Assembly (NCBI RefSeq): GCF_014638915.1
Contig: NZ_BMFQ01000001.1
Location: 558,001 to 622,000 of the forward strand
Direction of reading: 5' to 3'
From: Xanthomarina arctica
Lineage (GTDB): Bacteria; Bacteroidota; Bacteroidia; Flavobacteriales; Flavobacteriaceae
Length of the DNA: 64,000 bases
Part shown: piece by piece, positions 7,353 to 15,151 of the stretch
Position numbering within the stretch: the stretch's first letter is position 1
Layout: the number at the start of each line of letters is the position of its first letter
Program-made: the position numbers and the translations under genes
Notes under the pieces: generated by a model
Database searches by the model: none
The model's input: the letters and a program-made list of their open reading frames with translations, nothing else
Told to the model about the DNA's origin: nothing

Positions 7353-9091
7353 TGAGTGATAAAAAACATATAGATAGAATTTTTCAGGAAAAATTCAAAG
7401 ATTTTGAAGCAACACCAAGCCCAAAGGTTTGGCAGGATATTCAAGCAAAGCTCAACCAACCTGAAAAAGAACGAAAGAGAATAATCCCTTTTTGGTTTAA
7501 AGTTGCAGGAATTGCGGCCTTACTCCTTTTATTTCTAACGGTTGGCGGTTTATTAGTCAATAATAATACAGGTAATACAACAAATACAAAGGTTGTAGAC
7601 ATTGAAAATATTTCGGGAGACAGTATAAATTCATCAAATGAGACCTTTAACAATTCAAGTATAACAAACAAGTCAATTACTGAAACCAATCCAGAAAATT
7701 TAGAGAATTCAAATTCTGAATCTCAAGAAGCAACTAATAGTTTAAATAATTCAAATGTTACAGAAATAGCTTCAGAAGAAACCGGAGAGCAATCTCAAGA
7801 AAAATCTCTCAACAATATAAATAATAAGGTTTCTAAAAATAGTATTATTAATCCTTCAGCTTCTTCGGTTAATTCTGACACACGAATTACTGAAAATTCG
7901 TCTTCAAAGGATAAATTGAATTCCGATGAAAAAACTACTGAATTCATCACTAAAAATCCTAGTGGAGCTGAAAATAATAACACTAACCCTTCAGTTTCTG
8001 AAAATAGAAATGACACCCGCATTACTCAGAACACGAACATTAAGAACCACGTGAATTCAGATGAAAATGGGACTATAATCAATCCTAATAACCCAAGTAC
8101 CAATAAAAATAATCTTGCTGACAACACCTCTGAGATTAACAATAGCAAAAGTGTTTCGAATGTAGATAATTCGGAATTAAACAAAACCTATACAGACAAG
8201 CAATTACAAGAATTAAACAATCGTACTGCAGAAAATACGATTGCAGAAAAAGAAAATACAGACGCCAACATTGAAGAAACTATAGAGGAAGAGCTAAACA
8301 AAATAGATCTTACTATAGAGGAAGCTATTGCGGCCAACCAAGATCTTATTGAAGAAGAGAAAGATGAAATAATAAACAGGTGGCAAGTATATGCTAATAT
8401 TGCGCCTGTTTATTATAATTCGATGGGAAAAGGTTCGCAAATTGATGCACAGTTTGATAACAACTCTAAAACTGGGGAAGTTAATACCAGTTATGGCGTA
8501 AATGTTAGTTACAATGTCAACAAAAAATTATCCATCCGAACAGGCTTGAGTTCGCTAAATTTAAGTTACGACACAAACGACGTTATGTTATATCAAAGTA
8601 TAGCAAGTACTGGTTCTGCTCCAAGTGCTTTGAGAAACATCGATTTATCTGAAGGAAACGAGACGCTTACAGCTATAAGTGCAGAAAATTTAAGTGTTGC
8701 ACAAATAGATAATTCTTTAAGCCCAAATTCGAATGCGGCTATTAGTCAGCGTATAAGTTATTTCGAAATACCAATGGAATTAAATTATAGAATTGGAAAC
8801 AATAAAGTAGGCTTAAATTTGATAGCTGGTTTTAGTTCGTTTATTTTAGATGGCAATGAAGTCTATTCTGAATTGAAAGATGAAAAAACTTATATAGGTG
8901 AAGCTAACAATATAAACAGCATGAGTTTTAGCACGAATTTTGGACTTGGATTCGACTATAAATTTTCAGAAAAAGTAAAGTTCAACTTAGAGCCTACCTT
9001 TAAATATCAGTTAAATGCGTTTGAAAATACATCTGGAAGTTTCAACCCCTATATTATAGGTATTTACACAGGTTTAAGTTACAAATTTTAG
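7352..9091 (+). CDS. Anti-sigma-like inner-membrane segment fused to an outer-membrane beta-barrel
   Basis: A 579-residue protein coupled to the sigma factor by a one-base overlap. About 45 cytoplasmic residues (MSDKKHIDRIFQEKF, with TPSPKVWQDI) resemble the N-terminus of Bacteroidota anti-sigma-like proteins. A membrane segment follows at about 49-69, then a long Asn/Ser/Thr/Glu-rich linker (about 70-340). The linker contains an imperfect ~36-residue duplication marked by DTRITEN and DTRITQN. A C-terminal domain (about 345-579) of alternating beta-strands ends in Phe, as in PorT-like barrels. Such a protein could span both membranes and link an outer-membrane event to sigma release. The topology is inferred, not shown. 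Confidence 0.75.
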   Translation: MSDKKHIDRIFQEKFKDFEATPSPKVWQDIQAKLNQPEKERKRIIPFWFKVAGIAALLLLFLTVGGLLVNNNTGNTTNTKVVDIENISGDSINSSNETFNNSSITNKSITETNPENLENSNSESQEATNSLNNSNVTEIASEETGEQSQEKSLNNINNKVSKNSIINPSASSVNSDTRITENSSSKDKLNSDEKTTEFITKNPSGAENNNTNPSVSENRNDTRITQNTNIKNHVNSDENGTIINPNNPSTNKNNLADNTSEINNSKSVSNVDNSELNKTYTDKQLQELNNRTAENTIAEKENTDANIEETIEEELNKIDLTIEEAIAANQDLIEEEKDEIINRWQVYANIAPVYYNSMGKGSQIDAQFDNNSKTGEVNTSYGVNVSYNVNKKLSIRTGLSSLNLSYDTNDVMLYQSIASTGSAPSALRNIDLSEGNETLTAISAENLSVAQIDNSLSPNSNAAISQRISYFEIPMELNYRIGNNKVGLNLIAGFSSFILDGNEVYSELKDEKTYIGEANNINSMSFSTNFGLGFDYKFSEKVKFNLEPTFKYQLNAFENTSGSFNPYIIGIYTGLSYKF

Positions 9092-9149
9092 TTTTTTATT
9101 GATTGGATTTATTTGTAATTCTGATATAAAGAATAACAAAGACAATCTT

Positions 9150-9186
9150 AAAAAAGTTACTCTGTGCCATGAGTAACTTTTTTTAT
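9150..9186. terminator. Bidirectional terminator between convergent genes
   Basis: A 13-bp perfect stem (9150-9162 AAAAAAGTTACTC with 9171-9183) on an 8-base loop has A-runs on one side and T-runs on the other. It can therefore terminate the beta-barrel gene from the left and plsC from the right. It overlaps the last codon of plsC. Confidence 0.85.
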
Positions 9187-9917
9187 TGGTTATTTTCTAA
9201 GGTCTTTAAAATAACTGCTTTGGCTTTACTGTTCAGCTCTTTAGTATCCTTAATAGTTAAGCCTTCGGTTTCAATAAATGGATGAATTTTAGCTCGCATT
9301 CTTCCTGGTCCACCACTAAAAAAGGTATAAGAGAAACGTTTTTTATTATCTAAAAACGTCATTGGAACAACAGGAATTTGATGATTAATGGCCAACCTAA
9401 AAGCACCATCTTTGAAGGTGTCCAGAAAAACATCTTCTTCTGGAACGCCTCCTTCAGGAAAAATACAGATACTTGCTCCTTGTTTTAATCTATTTTGCGC
9501 TCTTAAAAAAACAGCTTTACGACTTCTTTCTGAAGTTCTATCTACCAAAATACAGGTTCGTTTATAGAAAAATCCAAATAAAGGGATTTTGGCTAACTCT
9601 TGTTTTCCAACAAAAACGAAAGGATTTTTGACCGAAACTAGCATCAGCATAATATCTGCCATGGAAGTATGATTGGCGACAAACATGTAACTTTTGTTTG
9701 GATCTGGAGTTTCTTCACGTTCAATTTTCCAAACAAAACCCATTCCACATAAAATGAATTTCGCCCAAAATCGAGCAATTTTAAAATAATATGGATACCA
9801 AGACTCCTTTAATATGGTTATAAAGAGAATTGGGAAAAGAACTATAATTGGAAGTGCAACAAGGATGTAGAACCAAATGCGATATAAAATCCAAAATAAA
9901 TACTTAAATATCTTCAT
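9183..9917 (-). CDS. plsC: 1-acyl-sn-glycerol-3-phosphate acyltransferase
   Basis: A 244-residue membrane-associated acyltransferase of phospholipid synthesis that converts lysophosphatidic acid to phosphatidic acid. An N-terminal hydrophobic region of about 40 residues is followed by the acyltransferase motif NHTSMAD (HxxxxD). Next comes the glycerol-phosphate-binding region around KRTCILVDR, motif FPEGGVPEED and the segment IPVVPMTF. A TTG three codons upstream would extend the frame, but it lies within a -7 promoter match, so the ATG at 9915-9917 is preferred. It is divergent from trpS. Confidence 0.85.
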   Translation of the reverse strand: MKIFKYLFWILYRIWFYILVALPIIVLFPILFITILKESWYPYYFKIARFWAKFILCGMGFVWKIEREETPDPNKSYMFVANHTSMADIMLMLVSVKNPFVFVGKQELAKIPLFGFFYKRTCILVDRTSERSRKAVFLRAQNRLKQGASICIFPEGGVPEEDVFLDTFKDGAFRLAINHQIPVVPMTFLDNKKRFSYTFFSGGPGRMRAKIHPFIETEGLTIKDTKELNSKAKAVILKTLENNQ

Positions 9918-9923
9918 AAGAGC

Positions 9924-9931
9924 CAAAACTA
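9924..9931 (-). promoter_or_regulatory. -7 element immediately before plsC
   Basis: The minus strand reads TAGTTTTG, matching TAnnTTTG, only 6 bases before the plsC ATG. A TTG lies 24 bases further upstream (complement of 9956-9958), slightly beyond the usual spacing. If used, the transcript would have almost no leader. Confidence 0.45.
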
Positions 9932-9941
9932 GTTAAATTTA

Positions 9942-9972
9942 TTGAGCTATTGTATCAAAAAAATTACCTTTG
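9942..9972 (+). promoter_or_regulatory. Bacteroidota-type promoter of trpS
   Basis: TTG at 9942-9944, a 20-base spacer and TACCTTTG at 9965-9972 match the -33/-7 consensus (TTG, 17-23 bases, TAnnTTTG). The leader to the trpS ATG is then about 60 bases and includes a small palindromic element. Confidence 0.7.
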
Positions 9973-10010
9973 TGCTTTGTAAAAAAATTTAGACGAACTA
10001 ATTAAAAAGA

Positions 10011-10030
10011 TTTCTGCTTTCGCAGGAAAT
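10011..10030 (+). repeat. Palindromic element (variant of ATTCCTGC/GCAGGAAT) in the trpS leader
   Basis: TTTCTGCTTTCGCAGGAAAT is a slightly degenerate copy of the element seen also at 11119, 15129, 18534, 18687, 19733 and 20098. It ends 3 bases before the trpS ATG, where a ribosome binding site would be, so it may affect translation. Confidence 0.6.
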
Positions 10031-10033
10031 ATT

Positions 10034-11002
10034 ATGGCAAGAATTTTAACAGGCATTCAAAGTACAGGAACACCACATTTAGGAAATATTTTAGGCGCAT
10101 TAATCCCAGCTATCAATATGGCTAACAACCCTAATAACGACTCCTTTTTGTTTATTGCAAATCTACACACCTTAACTCAAATTAAAGACGCAGCTCTTTT
10201 ACGTAGCAATACCTATTCTACGGCGGCTACTTGGCTAGCATTTGGTTTAGACGTTGAAAAAACAGTGTTTTACAGACAAAGCGATATTCCTCAAGTAACA
10301 GAATTGTCCTGGTATTTAAGTTGCTTTTTCCCATATCAACGATTAACACTTGCGCATGGTTTTAAAGATAAAGCGGATAGATTAGAGGATGTAAACGCAG
10401 GATTATTTACATATCCAATGCTTATGGCTGCAGATATTTTAGTTTATGATGCTGAAATTGTTCCTGTTGGAAAAGACCAGTTACAGCATATAGAAATGAC
10501 TCGAGATGTTGCTTCACGTTTTCATGCTAAAATGGGTGAAACATTTGTTATCCCTGAAGGTAGCATTCAAGAAAACATCATGATTGTGCCTGGAACTAAT
10601 GGTGGAAAAATGAGTAAGAGTCAAGGAAATATCATCAATATTTTTCTAGACGATAAAAAACTTAGAAAGCAAATTATGACTATTGAAACAGATAGTACAG
10701 CTCTTGAAGAACCTAAGGATTGGAGTACATGTAACTGTTTTGCTCTATATAACTTATTGGCTTCTGAAGAACAAATTAAGGCCATGAAAGCTAATTACGA
10801 AAATGGCAATTATGGTTACGGTCACGCGAAGCAAGCCCTTTTCGAATTAATTGTTGAAAAATTTGCTTCAGAACGTGAACGCTATCATTATTACATGAAT
10901 AATTTAGAAGAAATTGATAGACTTTTAGCCATAGGAGCAGAAAAAGCCACCTTGGTAGCTAATGATGTTTTAAAACGTGTTCGTGAAAAAGTAGGATACT
11001 AA
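10034..11002 (+). CDS. trpS: Tryptophan--tRNA ligase
   Basis: A 322-residue class I aminoacyl-tRNA synthetase that charges tRNA-Trp. The HIGH-like signature is PHLGNILG near residue 15. The KMSKS motif is intact (GGKMSKSQGN, about 193-202). The Rossmann segment with MAADILVYDAEIVPVGKDQ matches the family. Length is normal for a bacterial TrpRS. It is a single gene with its own promoter and is convergent with dprA. The only oddity is the palindromic element just before the ATG. Confidence 0.97.
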   Translation: MARILTGIQSTGTPHLGNILGALIPAINMANNPNNDSFLFIANLHTLTQIKDAALLRSNTYSTAATWLAFGLDVEKTVFYRQSDIPQVTELSWYLSCFFPYQRLTLAHGFKDKADRLEDVNAGLFTYPMLMAADILVYDAEIVPVGKDQLQHIEMTRDVASRFHAKMGETFVIPEGSIQENIMIVPGTNGGKMSKSQGNIINIFLDDKKLRKQIMTIETDSTALEEPKDWSTCNCFALYNLLASEEQIKAMKANYENGNYGYGHAKQALFELIVEKFASERERYHYYMNNLEEIDRLLAIGAEKATLVANDVLKRVREKVGY

Positions 11003-11048
11003 ATTTTATTTCATAAAACAAATTCCAAAAATAAAATTCCAAACTCCA

Positions 11049-11099
11049 TAACCTACAAAGTTTCAATCTAACCCGCAAGGTTTTTAGAACCTTGTAGGT
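11049..11099. repeat. Nested palindromes between trpS and dprA
   Basis: AACCTACAA (11049-11057) pairs with TTGTAGGTT (11091-11099), and inside it CAAGGTT (11075-11081) pairs with AACCTTG (11087-11093). This type of 'cccgcaaggtt' repeat is one I recall from other flavobacterial genomes. It may double as a terminator for the convergent genes, but no clean T-run follows. Confidence 0.6.
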
Positions 11100-11118
11100 T
11101 TCATAACATGAACTATAC

Positions 11119-11138
11119 ATTCCTGCCTTCGCAGGAAT
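11119..11138 (+). repeat. Palindromic element ATTCCTGC-cTTC-GCAGGAAT
   Basis: A perfect 8-bp stem copy of the interspersed element, 8 bases from the dprA stop codon, in the gap between convergent genes. Confidence 0.8.
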
Positions 11139-11146
11139 GACTGTTT

Positions 11147-12250
11147 TTAAATAATTTCAAAGAGTTTTCCAGGTAAAGGTCTAACCACACCTTTAAGTTC
11201 CATATTCAACAAAACGCCGGCCATTTTATAAGTTGGCATGTTACATTCTAAGGCTATAAAATCTAATAGTTGTTTGTCCTTATCTTTTAGATAATTGAAA
11301 ACCACTTTTTCATCGTCCGTCAATTCTACAAACAATTGTTTTTGTACAGGTGCTTTTTTAAGATCTTCCAATTCCCAATTCAGTATATATGGAATATCCA
11401 ACGGATTAGAAAGCACATGCGCTTTTTGAAATTTAATTAGATTATTACAACCCAAACTCTGGCTATCTGTTACGCGGCCCGGAACAGCAAATACATCTCT
11501 GTTATAAGAATTGGCAATATCTGCAGTTACCAAACTACCACCTTTTTCGGCAGATTCTATCACAATAGTTGCTTCACTTAGACCAGCAATTACCCGATTT
11601 CGTTTTAAAAAATTGTTTCTATCAAAGGGAGCAGAACTCCAGAAATCAGTAAAAAAGCCTCCGTTTTTTTCTACATCAGCCACATACTTTATATGCGTTT
11701 TTGGATAAATCTGATTTAAGCCATGAGCTAAACAACCAATGGTTTGTAAGTTATTATTCATGGCGGCTTTTTGAGCCGTAATGTCTGTTCCATAAGCAAA
11801 TCCAGAAACGATTACCGGATTAAAAATAGCTAATTCTTCAATTAATTTGTTACAAAAAGCAATTCCATAAGTCGTAATTTTCCTTGTGCCAACCACACTA
11901 ATAATGCGTTGCTTTTTGAGATTGATATTTCCAGATTGAAACAATAAAATAGGACTATCAATACAATGTTTTAATTTTTCGGGATAATCGGCATCTGCAA
12001 AATATAAAGTGCTAATATTATTTTCTTGAATGTATTTTAATTCTTCTTCGGCTGCCGTAAAGTGACTTTTACTGTATAAATCTCTAATTACCAAGCTTCC
12101 AATCCCATCGATTTTGAGTAAATTCTGCTTTTTTTCATTAAAAATAGCATCCACAGAACCACAATGCGAAATCAACTTTTTAGCTGTTATATCGCCTATG
12201 TTAGGAACATGTTGCAAAGCTAATATGGATAGTAAACTATTTTCTTTCAT
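11147..12250 (-). CDS. dprA: DNA-processing protein DprA
   Basis: A 367-residue DprA/Smf protein, which loads RecA onto incoming single-stranded DNA in natural transformation. A helix-hairpin-helix-like N-terminus (NIGDITAKKLI) is followed by the Rossmann-fold core. Motifs are SVVGTRKITTYG, VSGFAYGTDITAQKAA and GGSLVTADIANSYNRDVFAVPG. A C-terminal winged-helix DML1-like region (about 300-367) follows. All landmarks are intact. DprA occurs in many non-competent bacteria, so competence is not implied by this gene alone. Confidence 0.95.
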   Translation of the reverse strand: MKENSLLSILALQHVPNIGDITAKKLISHCGSVDAIFNEKKQNLLKIDGIGSLVIRDLYSKSHFTAAEEELKYIQENNISTLYFADADYPEKLKHCIDSPILLFQSGNINLKKQRIISVVGTRKITTYGIAFCNKLIEELAIFNPVIVSGFAYGTDITAQKAAMNNNLQTIGCLAHGLNQIYPKTHIKYVADVEKNGGFFTDFWSSAPFDRNNFLKRNRVIAGLSEATIVIESAEKGGSLVTADIANSYNRDVFAVPGRVTDSQSLGCNNLIKFQKAHVLSNPLDIPYILNWELEDLKKAPVQKQLFVELTDDEKVVFNYLKDKDKQLLDFIALECNMPTYKMAGVLLNMELKGVVRPLPGKLFEII

Positions 12251-12320
12251 TTTAATAATTTGAAAATGAGACTACAAGTAAAGCATTTTTATGATGTTAA
12301 TAAATAGTTATGCCGAATTT

Positions 12321-12349
12321 TTGTTCGCATTTAAAAATTATTAACTTTG
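12321..12349 (+). promoter_or_regulatory. Promoter of the HU-like/SPOR gene
   Basis: TTG at 12321-12323, an 18-base spacer and TAACTTTG at 12342-12349 match the Bacteroidota consensus exactly. The ATG at 12355 is only 5 bases further. This supports 12355 as the start and predicts a leaderless or nearly leaderless mRNA. Confidence 0.7.
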
Positions 12350-12354
12350 TTTCT

Positions 12355-13293
12355 ATGCAACTAGAATCCTACATAAGCGACTTACTATATAGATATGAAT
12401 GTGTTACAGTTCCTGAATTTGGAGCTTTTTTAACGCAACGCGTTTCGGCAACCATTCATGAGTCTACAAATGCCTTTTATCCTCCAAAAAAGAAATTATC
12501 TTTTAACGAGCAAATTCAAACAAATGATGGCATTTTAACCCACTATATTGCTGATGTAGAAAAAATTCCTTTTGAAGAAGCTTCAAAAAAGATTGAAAAA
12601 CGCGTTAAAGCTTTAAAATCTTATCTAACAGAAGGAGAAACCATTTCTTTTGATAGTATTGGGGAGCTTTCATTAAATAACGATGGCAAGATTATTTTCG
12701 AGCCTTCCTATCATTTAAATTATTTGACCGATGCTTTTGGCTTATCTCAGTATGTATCTCCTTCAGTAAGTAGAGAAGTTTACAAAGAAGAAGTTCAAGA
12801 AATCGAAAAAGTAATTCCAATTGCATTTACTCCCGAAAGACGCAAATCTAGAGGGTATTTAAAATATGCTGCAGTTGCAGTAATAGCATTAACTCTTGGT
12901 GGTTTTGTTGCTTCAAACTATTATGTAGAAAACATCAACTCTCAAAACCAAATAGCTCAAGAAGAAGCCAATTTACAACTTGAAAGTAAAATTCAAGAAG
13001 CTACTTTTGTTATTGAAAATCCGCTTCCTGCGGTGACTTTAAATGTTACAAAGAAGGTTGGTAATTATCATCTTATTGCTGGAGCTTTTAGAGTAGAAGA
13101 AAACAGTGATAAAAAAGTAAAAGAACTGAAAGCTTTAGGCTATGATGCCAAGAAAATTGGTGTAAACAAATACGGTTTACACGAAGTTGTTTATGCTAGT
13201 TATCAAGATCGTACGGATGCCTTAAACGCTTTAAGAGAAGTGAAAAGCTCGCATAATGCAGCTGCTTGGTTGTTGGTGAAGGAATTGGATTAA
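12355..13293 (+). CDS. HU-like (CCDC81-type) and SPOR domain membrane protein
   Basis: A 312-residue protein. The N-terminal ~130 residues (LESYISDLLYRYECVTVPEFGAFL) match the prokaryotic CCDC81/HU-like domains known from Bacteroidota. A membrane segment at about 162-182 follows a basic stretch. The C-terminal ~75 residues (NYHLIAGAFRVEENSDKKV) form a SPOR domain, which binds denuded peptidoglycan glycans. The protein thus probably spans the inner membrane with a DNA-binding-like domain inside and a peptidoglycan-binding domain outside. The start at 12355 is chosen because the domain begins there and a promoter ends just before it. Confidence 0.85.
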   Translation: MQLESYISDLLYRYECVTVPEFGAFLTQRVSATIHESTNAFYPPKKKLSFNEQIQTNDGILTHYIADVEKIPFEEASKKIEKRVKALKSYLTEGETISFDSIGELSLNNDGKIIFEPSYHLNYLTDAFGLSQYVSPSVSREVYKEEVQEIEKVIPIAFTPERRKSRGYLKYAAVAVIALTLGGFVASNYYVENINSQNQIAQEEANLQLESKIQEATFVIENPLPAVTLNVTKKVGNYHLIAGAFRVEENSDKKVKELKALGYDAKKIGVNKYGLHEVVYASYQDRTDALNALREVKSSHNAAAWLLVKELD

Positions 13294-13300
13294 TTTTTTG

Positions 13301-13585
13301 TCATTCAGAGGGTAACTGTCATTCAGAGCGAAGCGAAGAATCTATCGTTTTTCAATAACTCAATCTAATACATTCCTCCTCATTCCTGCTACTCTCAATG
13401 ACCGCGTCGAAATGACCATGTCATTCAGAAGGAGTTCCGATAATTATCGGATAACTGAAGAATCTATCGAAATTTAAAAGATTCCTCGACCTTTTCGGCT
13501 AGACCCAATTATCAAGTCAAAATGACCTTGAAAAGTAAAATAATCATTGAGATTCTTCGCACCAATTCTTGAGGCTCTAAATGAC
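13301..13585. repeat. Cluster of TCATTCAGAG...GAAGAATCT interspersed repeats
   Basis: The 366-base gap before the thioesterase holds no gene that I can support. It contains several copies of a short repeat: a partial at 13301, a full copy at 13319-13343 and a variant at 13420-13465. The variant is built around the perfect palindrome CCGATAATTATCGG (13437-13450). A further copy lies in the opposite orientation at 13549-13585. The fragment TTCCTGCTACTCTCAATGACC (from 13383) is related to the other palindromic element. Confidence 0.75.
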
Positions 13586-13626
13586 AAAATTTTCATAATT
13601 CATAAGTCTAAAATCTAAAATGGGCT

Positions 13627-13634
13627 TACCTTTG
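13627..13634 (+). promoter_or_regulatory. -7 element upstream of the thioesterase gene
   Basis: TACCTTTG matches TAnnTTTG and lies 25 bases before the ATG at 13660. No TTG is seen at the expected -33 spacing. Confidence 0.45.
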
Positions 13635-13659
13635 CATTTCATTTAAAAAATGTCAATCC

Positions 13660-14169
13660 ATGTCCGTGAAAACGCCTGAACAATCTAGAACCATCATGAC
13701 AGACTTAGTGCTGCCAAGTGAGACCAATCCATTAAACAATTTATTTGGTGGCGAATTACTAGCTAGAATGGATCGTGCGGCAAGTATTGCTGCTAGAAGA
13801 CACAGCAGACGTATTGTGGTTACAGCTTCTGTAAACCATGTGGAATTTAATCGTGCTGTTCCTGTAGGGTCTGTAGTTACGGTTGAAGCTAAAGTATCTC
13901 GTGCTTTTAGAAGTTCTATGGAAATCTACTTGGACGTTTGGATTGAAGACAGAGAATCTGGACAAAAAACCAAAGCCAACGAAGCTATTTATACTTTTGT
14001 AGCTGTTGATGAAACTGGACGACCTATAGAAGTTCCTGAAATTACTCCTGAAACCGAATTAGAAAAAGAACGTTTTGAAGGTGCTTTAAGACGTAAGCAG
14101 TTGAGTTTGGTGCTTGCTGGGAAAATGAAACCTAGCGATGCTACTGAATTGAAGGCTTTGTTTGTTTAA
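13660..14169 (+). CDS. Acyl-CoA thioesterase, hotdog fold
   Basis: A 169-residue cytoplasmic enzyme that hydrolyses acyl-CoA to free fatty acid and CoA. The segment NPLNNLFGGELLARMDRAA is the typical helix and catalytic-acid region of the YciA/BFIT-type hotdog thioesterases. VVTASVNHVEFNRAVPVGS forms the following strand. A single hotdog domain is present, with a short charged C-terminus. Specificity for chain length cannot be read from the sequence. It is monocistronic, between a repeat-rich gap and a bidirectional terminator. Confidence 0.88.
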   Translation: MSVKTPEQSRTIMTDLVLPSETNPLNNLFGGELLARMDRAASIAARRHSRRIVVTASVNHVEFNRAVPVGSVVTVEAKVSRAFRSSMEIYLDVWIEDRESGQKTKANEAIYTFVAVDETGRPIEVPEITPETELEKERFEGALRRKQLSLVLAGKMKPSDATELKALFV

Positions 14170-14175
14170 AAAATA

Positions 14176-14217
14176 AAAAAACACCTCAACTAAGAAATTA
14201 AGATGAGGTGCTTTTTT
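14176..14217. terminator. Bidirectional terminator
   Basis: CACCTCA (14182-14188) pairs with TGAGGTG (14204-14210), with A-runs before and T-runs after, between the thioesterase and a convergent lipoprotein gene. The flanking A/T tracts extend the stem. Confidence 0.75.
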
Positions 14218-14229
14218 AAATTTAGGTTA

Positions 14230-14787
14230 TCACCATTTTTCTTTTTTTACTGTTTCAGTAATTTCCCAATTATCTTTCTTTCTTTCTAGGTAAACTACAT
14301 AAGCTTGTCCCCAAAGCGCACTTCTACTTACTCCAAAATAAATTTTACAACTATCTCTGGTAGAATTAAATTCTAAATTAGTAAAACGATATAATAGATC
14401 ATATTCCTTCCAATCTTTAGAATTTTTGAGCAACACGGTATCCGCTAAAACAATTTTGTTATGACTCCTTTCAATTATATTTTTTAATACTTCATTATTA
14501 ATAATAACTTTTCTCTCTTTTTCACCTACTTCCAAATTTTTAATTACAGGGTAAATTGCAACTGTCATTTTAATATTCTTTAAGGAATCTATTACTTCAG
14601 CAATTTGTTCAAAAACAAGAGAGTCTTCAATCATCTTAGGTAAAGGTGGTAAAGGCACACTAAATTCCTTAACTAGTAAACTTATTACTTTAGATAATTG
14701 CTGTTCATCTTTTTTATCAGAATTATTGCAAGAAGATAAGGTTACGGAAAAAACCAAGCTAAAAATTATCCTATTTATTCGTTGCAT
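14230..14787 (-). CDS. Putative lipoprotein of unknown function
   Basis: A 185-residue protein with a signal peptide and lipobox-like end (VTLSSCNNS). I recognise no family. The mature part starts with a Pro-rich short stretch (VPLPPLPKMI) and ends in a beta-rich region, SRSALWGQAYVVYLERKKDNWEI in content, of the kind that builds small alpha+beta domains. Its ATG overlaps by 13 bases the end of a truncated frame on the same strand, suggesting that the two once formed a unit. A toxin-immunity style pair with the truncated upstream gene is conceivable but unsupported. Confidence 0.65.
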   Translation of the reverse strand: MQRINRIIFSLVFSVTLSSCNNSDKKDEQQLSKVISLLVKEFSVPLPPLPKMIEDSLVFEQIAEVIDSLKNIKMTVAIYPVIKNLEVGEKERKVIINNEVLKNIIERSHNKIVLADTVLLKNSKDWKEYDLLYRFTNLEFNSTRDSCKIYFGVSRSALWGQAYVVYLERKKDNWEITETVKKEKW

Positions 14788-14996
14788 ACTTCTATATTTT
14801 CATTTGTTATTTGTCTTAATTCTGAATAATAAATAGATTCAGATTGGGTTAAGGTACCTGTGTAATTATAATCACTTCTTAATCCATCCCAAGCATAATC
14901 TTTATAATAATCGATAGCATATCTATTGTTATCGAATAACCTAAGAGCATCAGCTATTGGATTTACATAATTTAATATCATATACTGTTCGTTATT
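14775..14996 (-). pseudogene. C-terminal remnant of an unidentified gene
   Basis: An ATG at 14981 would give 68 residues (MILNYVNPIADALRLF to EVCNE). The same frame stays open a few codons further upstream (QNNEQY) until a stop directly at the edge of an interspersed repeat (14999-15024). The absence of a domain start and the abutting repeat suggest the tail of a longer protein that has been cut off. It is Tyr/Asn-rich and I do not recognise the parent. It overlaps the following lipoprotein gene by 13 bases. Confidence 0.45.
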
Positions 14997-14998
14997 CT

Positions 14999-15024
14999 GT
15001 CATTCAGAGCAGAGCGAAGAATCT
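14999..15024 (+). repeat. TCATTCAGAG...GAAGAATCT repeat copy
   Basis: Same element as in the 13301-13585 cluster. It marks the break point of the truncated frame to its left. Confidence 0.7.
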
Positions 15025-15128
15025 GAAAACCTTAAAAATCTTTCAACATTAATTAAAAGTTTCTTGCTTTAACTATGCGGAAATTTGGTAGAACTTAAAT
15101 ACTGTTTTTTGAACCAAAAAAGAATAAG

Positions 15129-15148
15129 ATTCCTGCCTTCTCAGGAAT
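15129..15148 (+). repeat. Palindromic element copy after the EnvC-like gene
   Basis: ATTCCTGCCTTCTCAGGAAT has one mismatch in the 8-bp stem. It ends 3 bases from the stop codon of the EnvC-like gene. Confidence 0.75.
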
Positions 15149-15151
15149 TTG

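Noticed and set aside
13301-13585. CRISPR array in the repeat-rich gap
   Set aside because: Copies differ in orientation, length and spacing and no cas genes are near; they are interspersed repeats.
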